Shown piece after piece: positions 7,357 to 8,837 of a stretch of 8,837 bases of DNA (position 1 is the first letter of the stretch; each line of letters starts with the position of its first letter). Both the position numbers and the translations under genes were made by a program. The notes under the pieces were generated by a model. The model made no database searches and had not been told where the DNA came from. It saw only the letters and a list, made by a program, of their open reading frames with translations. The stretch is from Rhodococcus sp. (in: high G+C Gram-positive bacteria) (GTDB lineage: Bacteria; Actinomycetota; Actinomycetes; Mycobacteriales; Mycobacteriaceae): NCBI GenBank assembly GCA_012515885.1, contig JAAYXN010000184.1, positions 1-8,837 on the forward strand, written 5' to 3'.

Positions 7357-7436
7357 TCGTCCATTATCGCGCAGCGCGTTTGCTATCAGTCAGATGAGGC
7401 TGACCGACGTGGCCTGGACCGACGGCTGCCCAGGCT

Positions 7437-7466
7437 GTTACATCACGCGATGACAGAGCCTGTCAA
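7437..7466 (-). promoter_or_regulatory. Candidate promoter of the winged-helix/LuxR regulator gene
   Basis: On the minus strand a perfect -35, TTGACA (7466-7461), is followed after 18 bases by TGTAAC (7442-7437), a 4/6 match to the -10 box. A start near 7430 would give a leader of about 70-75 bases before the GTG at 7356. The -35 overlaps a perfect palindrome at 7451-7465, so repression or autoregulation is plausible. Confidence 0.45.
7451..7465. promoter_or_regulatory. Palindrome TGACAG-N3-CTGTCA, putative operator
   Basis: Perfect 6-bp arms, TGACAG (7451-7456) and CTGTCA (7460-7465), with spacer AGC. It lies in the divergent promoter region and overlaps the proposed -35 and spacer of the regulator gene, a position suited to repression. 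The binding protein is unknown. Confidence 0.45.
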
Positions 7467-7470
7467 AAAT

Positions 7471-7488
7471 TGAGTAGTCCACTACTCA
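7471..7488. promoter_or_regulatory. Palindrome TGAGTAGT-CC-ACTACTCA, putative operator
   Basis: Perfect 8-bp arms with a CC spacer, five bases from the palindrome at 7451-7465. On the plus strand it begins within TTGAGT (7470-7475), a possible -35 for the small membrane protein gene, with GATCTT (7493-7498) 17 bases on as a weak -10. The size and symmetry resemble operators of dimeric regulators such as the TetR family, but no such gene is in view. Confidence 0.5.
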
Positions 7489-7522
7489 TCCCGATCTTCA
7501 CCCGTCGTTCAACGATGACTGT

Positions 7523-7891
7523 GTGAATGATGTGTTCGTAGAAGACGAGAAGGCGCCAGTTGGTGGTGTGCACCGTGCACACGGTGTGCACAGTGGCTCG
7601 GTATCGCGTGATGCGCGGCAGCGGCTGCAGTCACCGGCCGCGACAGTGTGGGCGGCACTCGTGTGTTCAGTGATCGCACTCGCCGGGGTCGGAGTCGCTT
7701 TGACCGCCGCCGCGTCAGGGGCCGGAGTTGCCGCGCTCAGCGGCGTAATCGTCGCCGTCGTCACCGGCGCGGTCGCGTTGATTACCACCGGGCGCGTGAT
7801 GCAACAGAACCGCAAAAACGGCACCCGATTCGGTGTCTTCGAAACGTCCTCCGTGCACCTGCCGCTCGGCTACCACGGTGAAGGCCGGTAG
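7523..7891 (+). CDS. Small two-helix membrane protein of unknown function
   Basis: A 122-residue protein I do not recognise. It has a hydrophilic N-terminus (about residues 1-38, with the repetitive stretch GGVHRAHGVHSG), two adjacent hydrophobic segments (about 40-62 and 66-89: ATVWAALVCSVIALAGVGVAL, then GVAALSGVIVAVVTGAVALIT) and a basic C-terminal tail (GRVMQQNRKNGTRFG). Third codon positions are strongly GC-rich through the membrane part, which supports a real gene; the antisense frame on the other strand gives a low-complexity Thr/Ala/Pro/Cys protein and is a shadow. No Shine-Dalgarno sequence precedes the GTG at 7523, so the exact start is uncertain; another in-frame GTG is at 7532. 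It is divergent from the large regulator across a 166-base gap with two palindromes, so it may be a target of that regulator. Its last 22 bases overlap the 3' end of the dehydrogenase gene. Confidence 0.65.
   Translation: MNDVFVEDEKAPVGGVHRAHGVHSGSVSRDARQRLQSPAATVWAALVCSVIALAGVGVALTAAASGAGVAALSGVIVAVVTGAVALITTGRVMQQNRKNGTRFGVFETSSVHLPLGYHGEGR
7566..7582. repeat. Perfect palindrome GTGTGCAC-C-GTGCACAC inside the 5' coding region
   Basis: Arms of 8 bp around a single C, followed at once by a further copy of GGTGTGCAC (7584-7592) matching 7565-7573. It lies about 45 bases inside the small membrane protein gene and encodes the GGVHRAHGVH stretch. It could be a DNA site or an mRNA hairpin near the start codon. 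It does not fit the CRP/GlxR spacing (TGTG-N8-CACA): here the gap is 7. Confidence 0.5.
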
Positions 7892-8837
7892 TCCTTAAGG
7901 AAGCAGCCGTACAAGTCCGTACCGTTTTCGCCCTGCACGATGGGGTCGTACACACGCGCGGCCCCATCAACCAGATCCAGGGGAGCGTGGAAGCCCTCCT
8001 CGGCAAGCCGAACCTTCGTGTAGTGCGGACGCTCGTCAGTGATCCAGCCCGTGTCGACCGCGGTCATCAAAATACCGTCATCGAGCATTTCCTTCGCGCT
8101 GGTACGGGTCAGCATGTTCAGCGCAGCCTTCGCCATATTGGTGTGCGGATGCCCCGGCCCCTTATAGGCCCGGCCGAACTGCCCCTCCATCGCCGAGACG
8201 TTCACGACGTACTTGCGACGGGCCTGCGCTGCAGCCATCGACGGACGAAGTCGCGACACCAAAATGAACGGCGCAACCGAGTTGCACAGCTGTACTTCGA
8301 GAAGCTCGATGGGATCGACTTCCTCAACCGTCTGAACCCAACTGTTGGTGTGAGCAATATCCGGGACGAGGCCGCCAGCATCAATTGCCAGCCCAGCCTC
8401 GATCCTCTCCACCGTCGCCGAACCCGCAACCATCGCCAACGAAGACACGGACTCGGGTGTTAGAAGCGACCCGCCAGCGGTCGCCGGGGTCAGTGAGCCA
8501 GCCAGCGCCGCTGGATGGGCGTCACTGGGCTTGCCGAACGCGAGTACCTCAGGAAGCTCACCGGCAGGAAGTGGCGCGGACTCCGCCTCAGCCAACGCGC
8601 TGTACGCGCCCACCGAACGCCGCACCGTCTGGGCGGCATTGTTGATAAGAATGTCCAGCGGACCCTGCGCCGCAACAGAATCAGCGAGTGCAACCACCTG
8701 CGCCGGATCACGCAGGTCGATTCCCACAATGCGCAGACGATGAATCCACTCGTCGCTATCAGGTAGCGCCCGGAAACGGCGCACAGCGTCATTCGGGAAG
8801 CGCGTGGTGATGGTGGTGTGCGCGCCATCACGCAGCA
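7870..8837 (-). CDS. SDR family oxidoreductase (atypical, Tyr replaced), partial at N-terminus
   Basis: The reading frame stays open from the stop at 7870 to the right edge, so the N-terminal part (including the first Rossmann glycine motif) is outside; translation upstream of an internal GTG at 8784 gives LRDGAHTTITTRFPNDAVRRF, which fits the SDR fold after its first helix. Visible SDR elements are LDILINNAAQTVRR (NNAA motif, about 8641), VVNVSAMEGQFG (catalytic Ser position) and PHTNMAKAALNMLTRTSA. The usual YxxxK is TNMAK (8128-8142), so Lys is kept but Tyr is Thr. Between NNAA and the serine strand there is a long insert of roughly 90 residues. The C-terminus ends FLKDYRPSPW. These features match a conserved SDR subfamily as I remember it, so this is probably a subfamily trait rather than damage. 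Substrate unknown. The gene converges on the small membrane protein gene with a 22-base overlap. Confidence 0.88.
   Translation of the reverse strand, partial: LRDGAHTTITTRFPNDAVRRFRALPDSDEWIHRLRIVGIDLRDPAQVVALADSVAAQGPLDILINNAAQTVRRSVGAYSALAEAESAPLPAGELPEVLAFGKPSDAHPAALAGSLTPATAGGSLLTPESVSSLAMVAGSATVERIEAGLAIDAGGLVPDIAHTNSWVQTVEEVDPIELLEVQLCNSVAPFILVSRLRPSMAAAQARRKYVVNVSAMEGQFGRAYKGPGHPHTNMAKAALNMLTRTSAKEMLDDGILMTAVDTGWITDERPHYTKVRLAEEGFHAPLDLVDGAARVYDPIVQGENGTDLYGCFLKDYRPSPW

Noticed and set aside
7412..7435. GCCTGG/CCAGGC inverted repeat with a 12-base loop, possible leader structure of the regulator gene
   Set aside because: Short stem and large loop at about the expected transcription start; no evidence for a riboswitch or attenuator.
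7498..7824. Minus-strand open frame opposite the small membrane protein
   Set aside because: Low-complexity Thr/Ala/Pro/Cys product; GC-rich third positions and the membrane pattern favour the plus strand.

Overview
The window reads as chromosomal DNA of a high-GC actinobacterium, most likely a mycolate-containing member of the Mycobacteriales (Gordonia, Rhodococcus, Mycobacterium or relatives). Three things support this: codons are GC-rich at the third position; the malate synthase G keeps the residue numbering of the Mycobacterium tuberculosis enzyme at its active site; and a homologue of the mycobacterial saccharopine-dehydrogenase-like / trans-acting enoyl reductase family is present. I cannot name the genus from this sequence. 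I see no mobile element, rRNA, tRNA or CRISPR array.

Layout, left to right: (1) 1-441, minus strand, the N-terminal part of a membrane-anchored extracytoplasmic protein that runs off the left edge. (2) 496-526, a strong hairpin terminator for the next gene. (3) 541-2724, minus, glcB, malate synthase G, complete with all catalytic residues. (4) 2725-2862, glcB control region with a TGTATACA palindrome. (5) 2863-4149, minus, an enoyl-reductase-like / saccharopine dehydrogenase-like NAD(P)-binding protein, with a good promoter candidate overlapping the end of the gene before it. (6) 4237-4626, minus, a DUF2784 three-helix membrane protein. (7) 4627-4716, a short gap holding three GTTC-N3-GAAC dyads. 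(8) 4717-7356, minus, an 879-residue regulator with an N-terminal winged helix, a P-loop ATPase and a C-terminal LuxR helix-turn-helix. (9) 7357-7522, a divergent promoter region with two perfect palindromes. (10) 7523-7891, plus, a small two-helix membrane protein of unknown function. (11) 7870 to beyond 8837, minus, a short-chain dehydrogenase family protein running off the right edge and overlapping gene 10 tail to tail.

All genes except the small plus-strand membrane protein lie on the minus strand. glcB is the metabolic anchor: it condenses glyoxylate with acetyl-CoA to malate for growth on acetate, fatty acids or glycolate. The other genes are not an obvious pathway with it; each seems to have its own promoter. 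The most interesting part is 4627-7891: a large ATP-dependent regulator with DNA-binding domains at both ends, flanked on each side by palindromic sites that may be its own targets or those of another regulator. This is a regulatory hypothesis; I did not find a clearly new multi-gene system.
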